DNA of 64,000 bases, from the NCBI GenBank assembly GCA_026002835.1, contig BPGC01000001.1, positions 124,001 through 188,000 of the forward strand, given 5' to 3'. Below are positions 37,441 through 45,306 of this stretch, piece by piece. The notes below the pieces were generated by a model. The model did not search any database. It was not told the origin of the DNA and was given only the letters and a program-made list of their open reading frames with translations. Numbering within the stretch: position 1 is the stretch's first letter; each line of letters opens with the position of its first letter. The translations under genes were made by a program, and so were the position numbers. Source of the DNA: Candidatus Nitrosocaldaceae archaeon. GTDB taxonomy: Archaea; Thermoproteota; Nitrososphaeria; Nitrososphaerales; Nitrosocaldaceae.

Positions 37441-38094
37441 TTATATAAGCGAACTTATTATGCCTTCTAGAGCATTGTCATAGCCAAATGATATATGTCT
37501 AACTATTCCTTTTCTATCTATAACTATAGATGAAGGAGTTCCATTCAATCCATATTCATCAAATGTTTCTGGAACGTATTCTCTATTGCTAAGATATTGT
37601 TTAACACGTTCAATTAATACTTGTCGTTCATATTTGCTATAAGAGTCATAGTCTGGCACATGCTTCTTAACAAAGGCTATTATATTCTCTGGTGTCAAAT
37701 TATCTGCTTTTCTTAGACTATCCATAGCTACTGGGAATGGTATCTTGTATGGAAGTTTATTGCCATCTCTTAATAGATCATATTGCTTCAATGCTTTCAA
37801 TGTCTCACCAATAACTATACCTTCTTTAAGTAATAATTCAAGATTCTCTAGCGTATTCTTGTCAAAGTCTTCAAAAGCAGTCGCTAAGCCTAATACTCTA
37901 ACTCCATCATCTTTATACTCGTTATAGATCTTTATTGCTTCTGGAATGCCATATAGGAAGCATCCTGGACAGTTAACTTGGAATACTTCAACTAAAATGA
38001 CTTTATCCCTTTCTTGATCTATGTTAGTAGGTAAACCTTGAACCCATTTCATAACCTTCAAATTTGGTGCTTTGTCTCCTATTGCTACTACCAT
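37441..38094 (-). CDS. Redoxin / TlpA-like thioredoxin-fold protein
   Basis: The 217-residue protein begins AIGDKAPNLKVMKWVQGLP, typical of AhpC/TSA-type redoxins, and has a CxxC active site in VFQVNCPGCFLYGIPEAI. A long helical insertion follows (about 95-170) before the cis-Pro/VIDRKGIVRHISFGYD region. It lacks a signal peptide, so it is probably cytoplasmic. Substrate and partner are not evident. Confidence 0.83.
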   Translation of the reverse strand: MVVAIGDKAPNLKVMKWVQGLPTNIDQERDKVILVEVFQVNCPGCFLYGIPEAIKIYNEYKDDGVRVLGLATAFEDFDKNTLENLELLLKEGIVIGETLKALKQYDLLRDGNKLPYKIPFPVAMDSLRKADNLTPENIIAFVKKHVPDYDSYSKYERQVLIERVKQYLSNREYVPETFDEYGLNGTPSSIVIDRKGIVRHISFGYDNALEGIISSLI

Positions 38095-38248
38095 ATCCTA
38101 ATCTTTGTATATTTGATTTAAAAATCTAGCTCTTAGACAAATGATAAATGGTTGCTTATAGCTAATAATAGCATAAATGAGTAATCTGAGACGATGCCAA
38201 CTAATTAAATTTGTAGATATTAATAATACTCTGAACATATATTAGCAA

Positions 38249-38563
38249 ATGCAGATATGGTCTGAGTATGGTAGATTAGCAGAATACCTAGTAGCCAATT
38301 ATCTATTAAGTAAAGGTTATGAAGTGAGGATCAGTAAAAATAGTAAAGGTTATGCTGATATATTTGCATGGAATGATAGTAACAGATTGTTAATACAAGT
38401 AAAGGCTAGTGGTAAAAGTTTTCATCTTAATGCTAAAGAGATGCGTGGTTTAAGAAGGCTTGCTAAGATCAAAGATAGTAAAGCTGTAATATCACTAGTT
38501 AGTATAGATGATAATTGTATAGATTTTTACCTTATTGACAATTGGATAAACATAGAACCATAA
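38249..38563 (+). CDS. PD-(D/E)XK-fold nuclease-like protein (104 aa)
   Basis: The small protein has an N-terminal helix GRLAEYLVANYLLSKGYEV, then KGYADIFAW with an Asp, and LLIQVKASGK with a Q-x-K pair, the core of a Holliday-junction-resolvase or restriction-like fold. Such short proteins are frequent in archaea and often lack a known role. It ends one nt before the convergent hypothetical gene. Confidence 0.68.
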   Translation: MQIWSEYGRLAEYLVANYLLSKGYEVRISKNSKGYADIFAWNDSNRLLIQVKASGKSFHLNAKEMRGLRRLAKIKDSKAVISLVSIDDNCIDFYLIDNWINIEP

Positions 38564-39370
38564 TCAATTAATAAATTTGGTAATATCTTTAGGATACAAC
38601 TGTCTTTTAGCGCTCTTGACTAATCTTGCTAACCCTTTTGGATCTTGTATGTTCCTAAATATAACTTCTGGCTTCCCGTTCTTCATAAATAATATATCAC
38701 CAAATGTTCTACTCTTGCCAGATGAGTAACTATTTACAGTTCCACCGAAGAATCTATTAGCATAGCCAGTATATATGCCACTACTTATGAATGAACTATT
38801 TCTATATGTGTTCATAACTATAACATCATCTAAATCTTGTAATAATAACATGTTCATCACCTCATCTACTTCATTATCTATTATCATTATCCTAAAGATC
38901 GTAATTATATATGACTTGTTATCAATTTCATAAAACCATAAAACGTCTTCGCCTTCATAGAGATGATCTGACCAAGGATCTATTGTAACCTCTTTTACAT
39001 CATCATCTTTATAAAATATCTTTATGCTTCTCTTACTCTTATGATCATCTCTTAATCTATTAATGTATGAGATTATATCATCTGCTTCATCATCTTCAAC
39101 ATCAAGTATAATCTTTACATCTCCAAATCTCTTATTATTATACTCTATCAATAGCATTTTATCATTCTTTTTTATAATTAACCCTTTAACCTTTGTAATT
39201 ATAGATGAAATAGTAATATCATTGATAGGTATTGATATTATACCATATTTAGATTTAAATATTAACTTGTTATTATACTTTGATTCATATATTATCAATT
39301 CTCCTACAATCTCATCTTTCTCTATATATCTCGCTTTATATCTTCTCATAGATATTATCTCATTACTCAT
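38564..39370 (-). CDS. Hypothetical cytosolic protein with possible PH-like domain
   Basis: The 268-residue protein has no signal peptide or membrane segment. It has two beta-rich parts: residues about 1-110 (KARYIEKDEIVGELIIYE) and about 125-230, where EGEDVLWFYEIDNKSYIITIFRIMII resembles bacterial pleckstrin-homology-like repeats. The central loop is rich in Gly, Ser and Tyr (GIYTGYANRFFGG). The end is basic. No recognised family; the PH-like suggestion is inference from strand pattern. Confidence 0.6.
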   Translation of the reverse strand: MSNEIISMRRYKARYIEKDEIVGELIIYESKYNNKLIFKSKYGIISIPINDITISSIITKVKGLIIKKNDKMLLIEYNNKRFGDVKIILDVEDDEADDIISYINRLRDDHKSKRSIKIFYKDDDVKEVTIDPWSDHLYEGEDVLWFYEIDNKSYIITIFRIMIIDNEVDEVMNMLLLQDLDDVIVMNTYRNSSFISSGIYTGYANRFFGGTVNSYSSGKSRTFGDILFMKNGKPEVIFRNIQDPKGLARLVKSAKRQLYPKDITKFIN

Positions 39371-39466
39371 TAATTATCTTATATTAGATAAATAATTTAT
39401 TTGTTATCCTTTAATTGCAAATTAAGATCAGTAAAGCAATTAAAACCCTTCATAGAAGGATTAGGT

Positions 39467-39682
39467 ATGGCAGAAGAGCCTAGAAGTGCAATATATGCTA
39501 TAAGATGGGAGATATTAGTAATGGCAGTATCGTTGATATTGATAGCTGTTGTTGTTTATACTATACCAAACGATTTTAGCGATAGGTTACTTAAAGAACG
39601 AGCTGCTGAGGAAGCTGAAGAATTAGCAAATGTTAATGCTACAAATGCTACTAGCAATATAGAAGAGATTATACAACCTTGA
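39467..39682 (+). CDS. Small single-span membrane protein (71 aa)
   Basis: From the ATG at 39467, preceded by an AGGATTAGG stretch, the product has a short polar start (MAEEPRSAIYAIRWE), one transmembrane helix (ILVMAVSLILIAVVVYTI) and an acidic, Asn/Ala-rich tail. It overlaps the convergent neighbour by 14 nt. Single-span proteins of this kind are often subunits of respiratory or other membrane complexes, but nothing here identifies one. Confidence 0.6.
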   Translation: MAEEPRSAIYAIRWEILVMAVSLILIAVVVYTIPNDFSDRLLKERAAEEAEELANVNATNATSNIEEIIQP

Positions 39683-40190
39683 TACTGAATATATAATCTA
39701 CATATCCTATATCTTCCCATATTGCATGTGCTATTATTACATATGTTCCATCCTCTATATCTATTTTATATGTATCTTTTATAACTTCTTCCATATCAAC
39801 ATTCAATCTATTCAATATGGTTACACTGCCATCAGAATTTATTATAGAGTTATGTATTATTAACTCCATTGATGTATGATCCATTATACTATTAACCACA
39901 AAGCCTATATTGCTTCCTTTACTTACTATTACATGGTTAGTAAAATTAAGTTCAGCATTATCTTTGCATTTACCAAACCAACAATATCCTAGCATTGTAC
40001 CTTTATACACATCATCTTTGTAAACTAGCCATATTGTAGGTAATTGTTTTTCTAGTAGTTCTGCTTCTTCTACTCTTTCGCCTTGCTGATCAACGCCTAT
40101 AACGAACCATATTACAGTTATTGCTAATGCTAATATTAATAAGCCAATCCTAGTAGGAAAACCTTGTTTTCTAGCATAATGATCTTCCAT
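39669..40190 (-). CDS. Membrane-anchored extracytoplasmic hypothetical protein
   Basis: The 173-residue protein has an N-terminal anchor (IGLLILALAITVIWFVIGV) and a beta-rich outer domain with two Cys in GYCWFGKCKD and the strands NHVIVSKGSNIGFVVN, MELIIHNS and GTYVIIAHAIWE. The fold pattern is compatible with an immunoglobulin-like or cupredoxin-like sandwich, but no metal-binding set is complete. No family recognised. Confidence 0.6.
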   Translation of the reverse strand: MEDHYARKQGFPTRIGLLILALAITVIWFVIGVDQQGERVEEAELLEKQLPTIWLVYKDDVYKGTMLGYCWFGKCKDNAELNFTNHVIVSKGSNIGFVVNSIMDHTSMELIIHNSIINSDGSVTILNRLNVDMEEVIKDTYKIDIEDGTYVIIAHAIWEDIGYVDYIFSIKVV

Positions 40191-40233
40191 ACATTTAACA
40201 CTATCCTATAATTAAGAATAAATAATATAAAAA

Positions 40234-41634
40234 TTAATTTACAAATGTATACTCTCTGAACCCTTCCTTCTTCTTATCCCTTCCTATCCTAACTAATACA
40301 AACTGATTACGCTTGTTGCTTATTATAGGTTGATCTACATTACGTTTATCGGCATGTAGATCTACATACTCTTCTATGCTTAACTTTCTTCTCTCACCCA
40401 TCTCTCTTTCTAGATCAAACTTTTTAACAACTTCCTCATACTCATCTTGTATTAAGCCACTAAATACCATTGCACTAGCTCCACTACCATACGAAGCAAA
40501 TCCTACTCTCAATCCTGCTAAATCTCTTCCTTTCTTATACTCATACTCTAACTCACTTCTAAAGCCCATGTATAATGAACCAGTATATAGATTGCCTACT
40601 AACGATGAGGCTTTTAATGAACTCTCTAATTTGTTAATAAACTCTTGCTGATATTGAGGAGTTTTCATAAACCTCTTATTAAACTCTTTGTCTTTCTCCA
40701 TAAACTCTTTGTCTTGTAATATGGCTTCTATAGTTCCTATTTTATCTTTTGGCTTTGGTTCTTCCATACCTATCAACTCTATAACCTCTTTCCATCTAGG
40801 CAAATCTCTCCATTCATGCCTTAAGAGATATGCTAGAGCATTTTTGCCCATCTTTGCATATGGAAGATGGACAGCGATGAGATCTATATGATCTAGCACA
40901 CATTCTCCTTCTTTAAGTTTTATTAAACCAGTTTGCAATGCTTTCTTCTCATACTCCATCAATGCCTTCTTTACTTGTATTAGATATGCAAGGTTTGAGT
41001 ATTGGCCATTAACTACTGGAGTCTTCCTAGCAAATGGTCTATAGAAATCGTATTCATTCTTTATTACTGCAGATGTTACTTTAGGATCAAACGCTATTAT
41101 CCTTGGATTCTCTTTTATGAGCATAGCTATAGCACCAGCTCCTTGTGTATATTCTCCAGAAGAACCCATATCATACTTTGCTACATCACTAACGATTACT
41201 ATGGCAGCCTTGTCATCATTCTCCATAGCTCTAATCCAGTTTGTGTTATCATATAATGCGTATGAACCACTTACACAAGCAAACTTGCATTCTATACCGC
41301 CACAATGTTCAAATGCTCCTTCGCCATAAACCTGTTCTAACATTCCTATAACATATGAGTTCATAGCCTTCGATTCATCAACTGCAGATTCGGTAGCAAG
41401 ATATATCCTTCCTATATCATTTGGCTCCAGATTATTCTTTTCTAATAATCTTAAACAAGCGTTTGCTGCCATACATGCTGGATCTTGATCAGAATCGACA
41501 ATAGCCATCTTTTTAATACCTAAACCATACTCCAACTTTGCTGGATCTAGATCTCTAGCCTTGGCAAAATCTTTGAAATCTAGGTATAATGGCGGTATAT
41601 AGATAGCTATGTCATCAATTCCTACACGTCTCAT
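40234..41634 (-). CDS. Hydroxymethylglutaryl-CoA synthase
   Basis: The 466-residue thiolase-fold enzyme starts VGIDDIAIYIPPLYLDFKDFA and has the catalytic Glu in YLATESAVDES, the nucleophilic Cys in CKFACVSGSYALYD and the closing GSGASAMVFSGLI segment. It condenses acetyl-CoA and acetoacetyl-CoA to HMG-CoA, the entry to the mevalonate pathway that feeds archaeal lipids. Its length is greater than the roughly 350-residue euryarchaeal form and nearer the eukaryotic-like type seen in other thaumarchaea. Confidence 0.94.
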   Translation of the reverse strand: MRRVGIDDIAIYIPPLYLDFKDFAKARDLDPAKLEYGLGIKKMAIVDSDQDPACMAANACLRLLEKNNLEPNDIGRIYLATESAVDESKAMNSYVIGMLEQVYGEGAFEHCGGIECKFACVSGSYALYDNTNWIRAMENDDKAAIVIVSDVAKYDMGSSGEYTQGAGAIAMLIKENPRIIAFDPKVTSAVIKNEYDFYRPFARKTPVVNGQYSNLAYLIQVKKALMEYEKKALQTGLIKLKEGECVLDHIDLIAVHLPYAKMGKNALAYLLRHEWRDLPRWKEVIELIGMEEPKPKDKIGTIEAILQDKEFMEKDKEFNKRFMKTPQYQQEFINKLESSLKASSLVGNLYTGSLYMGFRSELEYEYKKGRDLAGLRVGFASYGSGASAMVFSGLIQDEYEEVVKKFDLEREMGERRKLSIEEYVDLHADKRNVDQPIISNKRNQFVLVRIGRDKKKEGFREYTFVN

Positions 41635-41797
41635 AGTATGATTAATATTGAAAAGAAGTTTATATCTGTTTAGATTGTTAACGAATAGATATACTTGTAT
41701 TTATATTATTATATTTCTAGCGATATAATATAAAAATATTGCATGTGATATTACTAGAGATATCATATTTAATTATTGGTATACTGCTATTTATGGT

Positions 41798-42238
41798 ATG
41801 AAGATCATACAAGCAGATCAATGGTATAGAGCTATGAATGAGGAAGAGATTATTAAATTCTTAGAAAAACCATTACTAATGCGTATAGGTTTTATAGATA
41901 AAGACGGATATCCAATAGTTCATCCAGTATGGTTTCTTTATAAAAATGGAAAATTCATAGTGTTATCACATAGAAATAGTAAAAAAGTTAAGAGGCTTAG
42001 AGAGAATCCTAAAGTATACTTTACTATAGACATAGAAAAACCTACTGGTGTAAGAGGTAAAGGTGATGCTGAATTACTTGTTGATGAAGAGCAAACTAGG
42101 AAGATAATGAGCGAGATGCTTAAAAAATATGGAATAGATGAGAGTAGTGAGATAGCAAATCAATTGATGGATGAAGCTAGAGAATCTGTAATTATAAATA
42201 TTAAACCAAAGTTTCTAGCAACTTGGATCTATGAATAA
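41798..42238 (+). CDS. Pyridoxamine 5'-phosphate oxidase-related FMN-binding protein
   Basis: The 146-residue split-barrel protein has LEKPLLMRIGFIDKDGYPIVHPVWFLYKNGKFIVLS, cited by its core YPIVHPVWF, and HRNSKKVKRLRENPKVYFTID, both typical of F420/FMN-binding members of this superfamily. Basic residues after the third strand suit phosphate binding. It could use FMN or F420; the substrate is unknown. Confidence 0.83.
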   Translation: MKIIQADQWYRAMNEEEIIKFLEKPLLMRIGFIDKDGYPIVHPVWFLYKNGKFIVLSHRNSKKVKRLRENPKVYFTIDIEKPTGVRGKGDAELLVDEEQTRKIMSEMLKKYGIDESSEIANQLMDEARESVIINIKPKFLATWIYE

Positions 42239-42287
42239 TTTTAATAACAAATATAAAAAGTGATTCTACATTTGTTCTTGATAGATA

Positions 42288-43328
42288 TTGGTTAAAGTAT
42301 TCATAAATGGTTTTGGGACTATAGGAAGGAGAGTTGCATATGCAGTTGCAAATGATAAAGAGTTCGAGTTTGTTGGAGTTGCCAAGTATACTCCAGATGA
42401 AAGACTGAAAGAAGCATATGAGCAGGGTTATGATGTTTACATACCAGAGGATAGTATTGACAAGTTTAAAGAGAAAGGATATGAATTTACTGGAACTGTG
42501 AAAGAGGCTATAGAAAAGGCTGATTTTATAATAGATGCTGCTAAAGATGGAAAAGGTTATGAGAACAAGATGCAATATTACCTTCCATTATCTAAACCAG
42601 CAATATTCCAAGGTGGAGAAGATAGATATGGAGAGAAGAGTGTGGCAAACATAATTCACAACTCTAGAGTAAATTATGATAAGGCAATCAACGAAAAGTA
42701 TGTCATGCAAGGAAGTTGTAATGTAACTGGTTTAGGAAGGATCATGCAACCATTAATAGAGCATTATAATAATATAGTAAGATTTGATTCTATAATAATA
42801 AGGAGATGGGCAGATCTAGAAGATAGCAGAGAGGTTAAAGATTCCATAGAATGGACAAGAAATCCTCACCATCAAGATGATGTTAGAGACTTTATAAAAG
42901 AACCTCCATTATATGTTGATGCATATAAAGTGCCATCTAGGATGATGCATATGCACCAACTAAATGTAAGATTTGATGGAAAAGCACCATCAAAAGATGA
43001 GATTATAGATATATTTAAGGATGAGTTTGGAGTTGCTATCTTAAATTCAGCAAGAGGCACTGCAGATGTTAGGAAGAAGGCATTAGAGAAACGATATCCA
43101 TTTGGAGATACATGCATGGTTCATATCCATGCTGATGTTATTAGAGTGCAAGATGATGTATTAAAGATAGCATATTCCGATGATCAGACTGGAATAGTAA
43201 TACCAGAGAATCATATATTATTGCAAGGGATGGTATTCAAGAGAAGTAGAGATGAAGCTTTAAAGCGTACAGATATGATCTTTGATCTAAGTAATAGGAA
43301 GAAAGAGTTGATGGAAGAGTTTAGTTAA
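42288..43328 (+). CDS. gap2: Type II glyceraldehyde-3-phosphate dehydrogenase
   Basis: The 346-residue enzyme starts at TTG with VKVFINGFGTIGRRVAYAV and has the active-site Cys in QGSCNVTGLGR and RWADLEDSREVKDS. The archaeal type II enzyme uses NAD(P) with phosphate and is mainly gluconeogenic. It complements pgk and ppdK in this window. No ATG lies closer to the conserved start, so TTG is accepted. Confidence 0.95.
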   Translation: MVKVFINGFGTIGRRVAYAVANDKEFEFVGVAKYTPDERLKEAYEQGYDVYIPEDSIDKFKEKGYEFTGTVKEAIEKADFIIDAAKDGKGYENKMQYYLPLSKPAIFQGGEDRYGEKSVANIIHNSRVNYDKAINEKYVMQGSCNVTGLGRIMQPLIEHYNNIVRFDSIIIRRWADLEDSREVKDSIEWTRNPHHQDDVRDFIKEPPLYVDAYKVPSRMMHMHQLNVRFDGKAPSKDEIIDIFKDEFGVAILNSARGTADVRKKALEKRYPFGDTCMVHIHADVIRVQDDVLKIAYSDDQTGIVIPENHILLQGMVFKRSRDEALKRTDMIFDLSNRKKELMEEFS

Positions 43329-43331
43329 TTT

Positions 43332-44678
43332 TTATTTCTTATTATATTTTATACATTTCTCAACAAACCTTTTAGCTATCTTATCATTAAAGTATATATG
43401 CATATATGCTGCTAAAGTATTGTTAATAATTACACCATCTCTCTTTCCATCAATACCTTTTCCCCTTTTCAATTGATAAGCAAATTTTTCCTCTTTGATA
43501 TCTTCAATGAGAGAATGATGGAATTCGTGTCCTTTTATATTGCTATCCTTTACAAGAATCAGAGAGTCATTAATAGTATTAGCGTATGTATAGTTTAAAG
43601 TCAAGCGTTTTGTCATTACTGCTTCCATATCAAACAATCCAACCATATTATATCTATTATTATCAAAATCTGTAATGCTTTTTGCTAGATACATCAATCC
43701 TCCACACTCAGCATAGATAGGCATACCATCATAAGCAGCATCTTTTATATCCTTCATAACAGAACTATTTTTTGATAATTCTTCAGCAAGGATCTCTGGG
43801 AAGCCTCCTCCTATATACAATCCATCTACCTCTGGCAATTGATCTCTAATAGGACTAAAAGGTATTATCTCTGCACCATACTTTCTTAGCCTATCTATAT
43901 TATCAGCATAATAAAAATTGAATGAGTTATCCAGAGCCAAACCTATCCTTACTTTTGTTCTATCCTTCTTTCTCTCTCTAATTTTATAATCTAATGCTTT
44001 AGCATTCTCTGCTATCTTTATTATCTCATCAACTAAAAGTTTCTCTGAGATATACTCTGCTACCTGTTTCGCTTTATCAATCATTATCCTTTCTTCTCCA
44101 GTTGGTATCAATCCAAGATGTCTCTCTTCTAATTTAACATCATTATTCCTTTCTACAACTCCGAGAACTCTAGTATTAATACTCTTCAATGCATCTACAC
44201 AATACTCTGCATGTTTTTTACTAGCTATATTATTCAATATAACTCCAGCAATCTCTAATCTAGGATCGAATTTCATAAACCCATATGCTATTGCAGCAAT
44301 AGATCTAGCAGTCTTACTAGCATCTAATACTAGGATTATTGGTGCTTTTAACAATCTTGCAATATGTGCTGTGCTAGCCATATCATTCTTCCCAGATAAA
44401 CCATCAAATAATCCCATAACACCTTCTATAACACTAATATCTGCATCTTTACTAGCATTAATAAAACTCTTAATTACTCCATTATTACCCATAAGCCAAG
44501 CATCCAAATTTCTTGAATCTCTATCAGTTATTACAGTATGATAACTAGGATCTATATAATCTGGCCCAACTTTAAACCCTTGAACCTTATAACCTTGTTT
44601 TTTTAGAGCATGCATCAAACCTATAGTTATGCTAGTCTTTCCTACTCCACTAGTAACTCCAGCAATTATTATCCTCAT
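43332..44678 (-). CDS. cbiA: Cobyrinic acid a,c-diamide synthase
   Basis: The 448-residue protein has the ATP-binding segment IAGVTSGVGKTSITIGL, SVIEGVMGLFDG and a C-terminal triad-type glutaminase domain with the Cys in YAECGGLMYLAKS and a late His-containing FHHSLI. It amidates cobyrinic acid during cobalamin synthesis. It ends 4 nt from GAPDH and diverges from the adenosyltransferase gene, whose start is 39 nt away. Confidence 0.94.
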   Translation of the reverse strand: MRIIIAGVTSGVGKTSITIGLMHALKKQGYKVQGFKVGPDYIDPSYHTVITDRDSRNLDAWLMGNNGVIKSFINASKDADISVIEGVMGLFDGLSGKNDMASTAHIARLLKAPIILVLDASKTARSIAAIAYGFMKFDPRLEIAGVILNNIASKKHAEYCVDALKSINTRVLGVVERNNDVKLEERHLGLIPTGEERIMIDKAKQVAEYISEKLLVDEIIKIAENAKALDYKIRERKKDRTKVRIGLALDNSFNFYYADNIDRLRKYGAEIIPFSPIRDQLPEVDGLYIGGGFPEILAEELSKNSSVMKDIKDAAYDGMPIYAECGGLMYLAKSITDFDNNRYNMVGLFDMEAVMTKRLTLNYTYANTINDSLILVKDSNIKGHEFHHSLIEDIKEEKFAYQLKRGKGIDGKRDGVIINNTLAAYMHIYFNDKIAKRFVEKCIKYNKK

Positions 44679-44717
44679 ATACTAGCATTTAAATCCATAA
44701 TTCAATTTATACTCTTT

Positions 44718-45242
44718 GTGAGCATAGTTATAGTATATACTGGAAATGGGAAAGGAAAGACTACAGCAGCATTAGGTATGGCTTTAAGAGCTGTAGCATA
44801 TAATTACAAAGTATGTATGATACAATTCATCAAAGGTTCTTGGAAGTATGGAGAGATGAAAAGTTATGAGAGGTTAAAGCCAGAATTTGAGATGATTATT
44901 GCTGGGAAAGGTTTCGTTGGTATAATAGATGATGATAAGCCTATTGATGAACATAAACTAGCTGCTATGAATGCATTAAAGATAAGTATAGAGAAAGTAT
45001 CTTCTGGAAACTATGATATAGTTATTCTAGATGAGATCAATTATGCAATAAAACTAGGTTTGATAGAAGAGGATGATGTTATAAGTATGATAAATAATAG
45101 AGCAAAGAATACTAGTATAGTATTGACTGGAAATTATGCATCTAGTAAATTGATAGAGATTGCAGATCTAGTTACTGAGATGAAGGAGATCAAACATCCT
45201 TATAAGAAAGGAATCAAGGCTATTAAAGGAATAGATTACTAG
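44718..45242 (+). CDS. cobA: Cob(I)alamin / cobinamide adenosyltransferase (CobA/CobO type)
   Basis: From the GTG at 44718 the 174-residue protein reads SIVIVYTGNGKGKTTAALGMALRA with the P-loop, MIQFIKGSWKYGEM and IVILDEINYAIKLGL, all diagnostic of the CobA/BtuR/CobO family. It attaches the adenosyl group to corrinoids. The open frame extends upstream through the divergent cbiA start and was rejected. Together with cbiA it forms a small divergent cobalamin locus. Confidence 0.93.
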   Translation: MSIVIVYTGNGKGKTTAALGMALRAVAYNYKVCMIQFIKGSWKYGEMKSYERLKPEFEMIIAGKGFVGIIDDDKPIDEHKLAAMNALKISIEKVSSGNYDIVILDEINYAIKLGLIEEDDVISMINNRAKNTSIVLTGNYASSKLIEIADLVTEMKEIKHPYKKGIKAIKGIDY

Positions 45243-45306
45243 TTATCAAATAGTTATCATGTATAGCAGAGAAAGCTTGATAATACACAATATTATAGAT
45301 ACTAAC

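Noticed and set aside
38138..38215. Possible second C/D box RNA (ATGATAA followed later by CTGA)
   Set aside because: Boxes are poor matches, inner D' and C' boxes are not convincing, and there is no closing stem.
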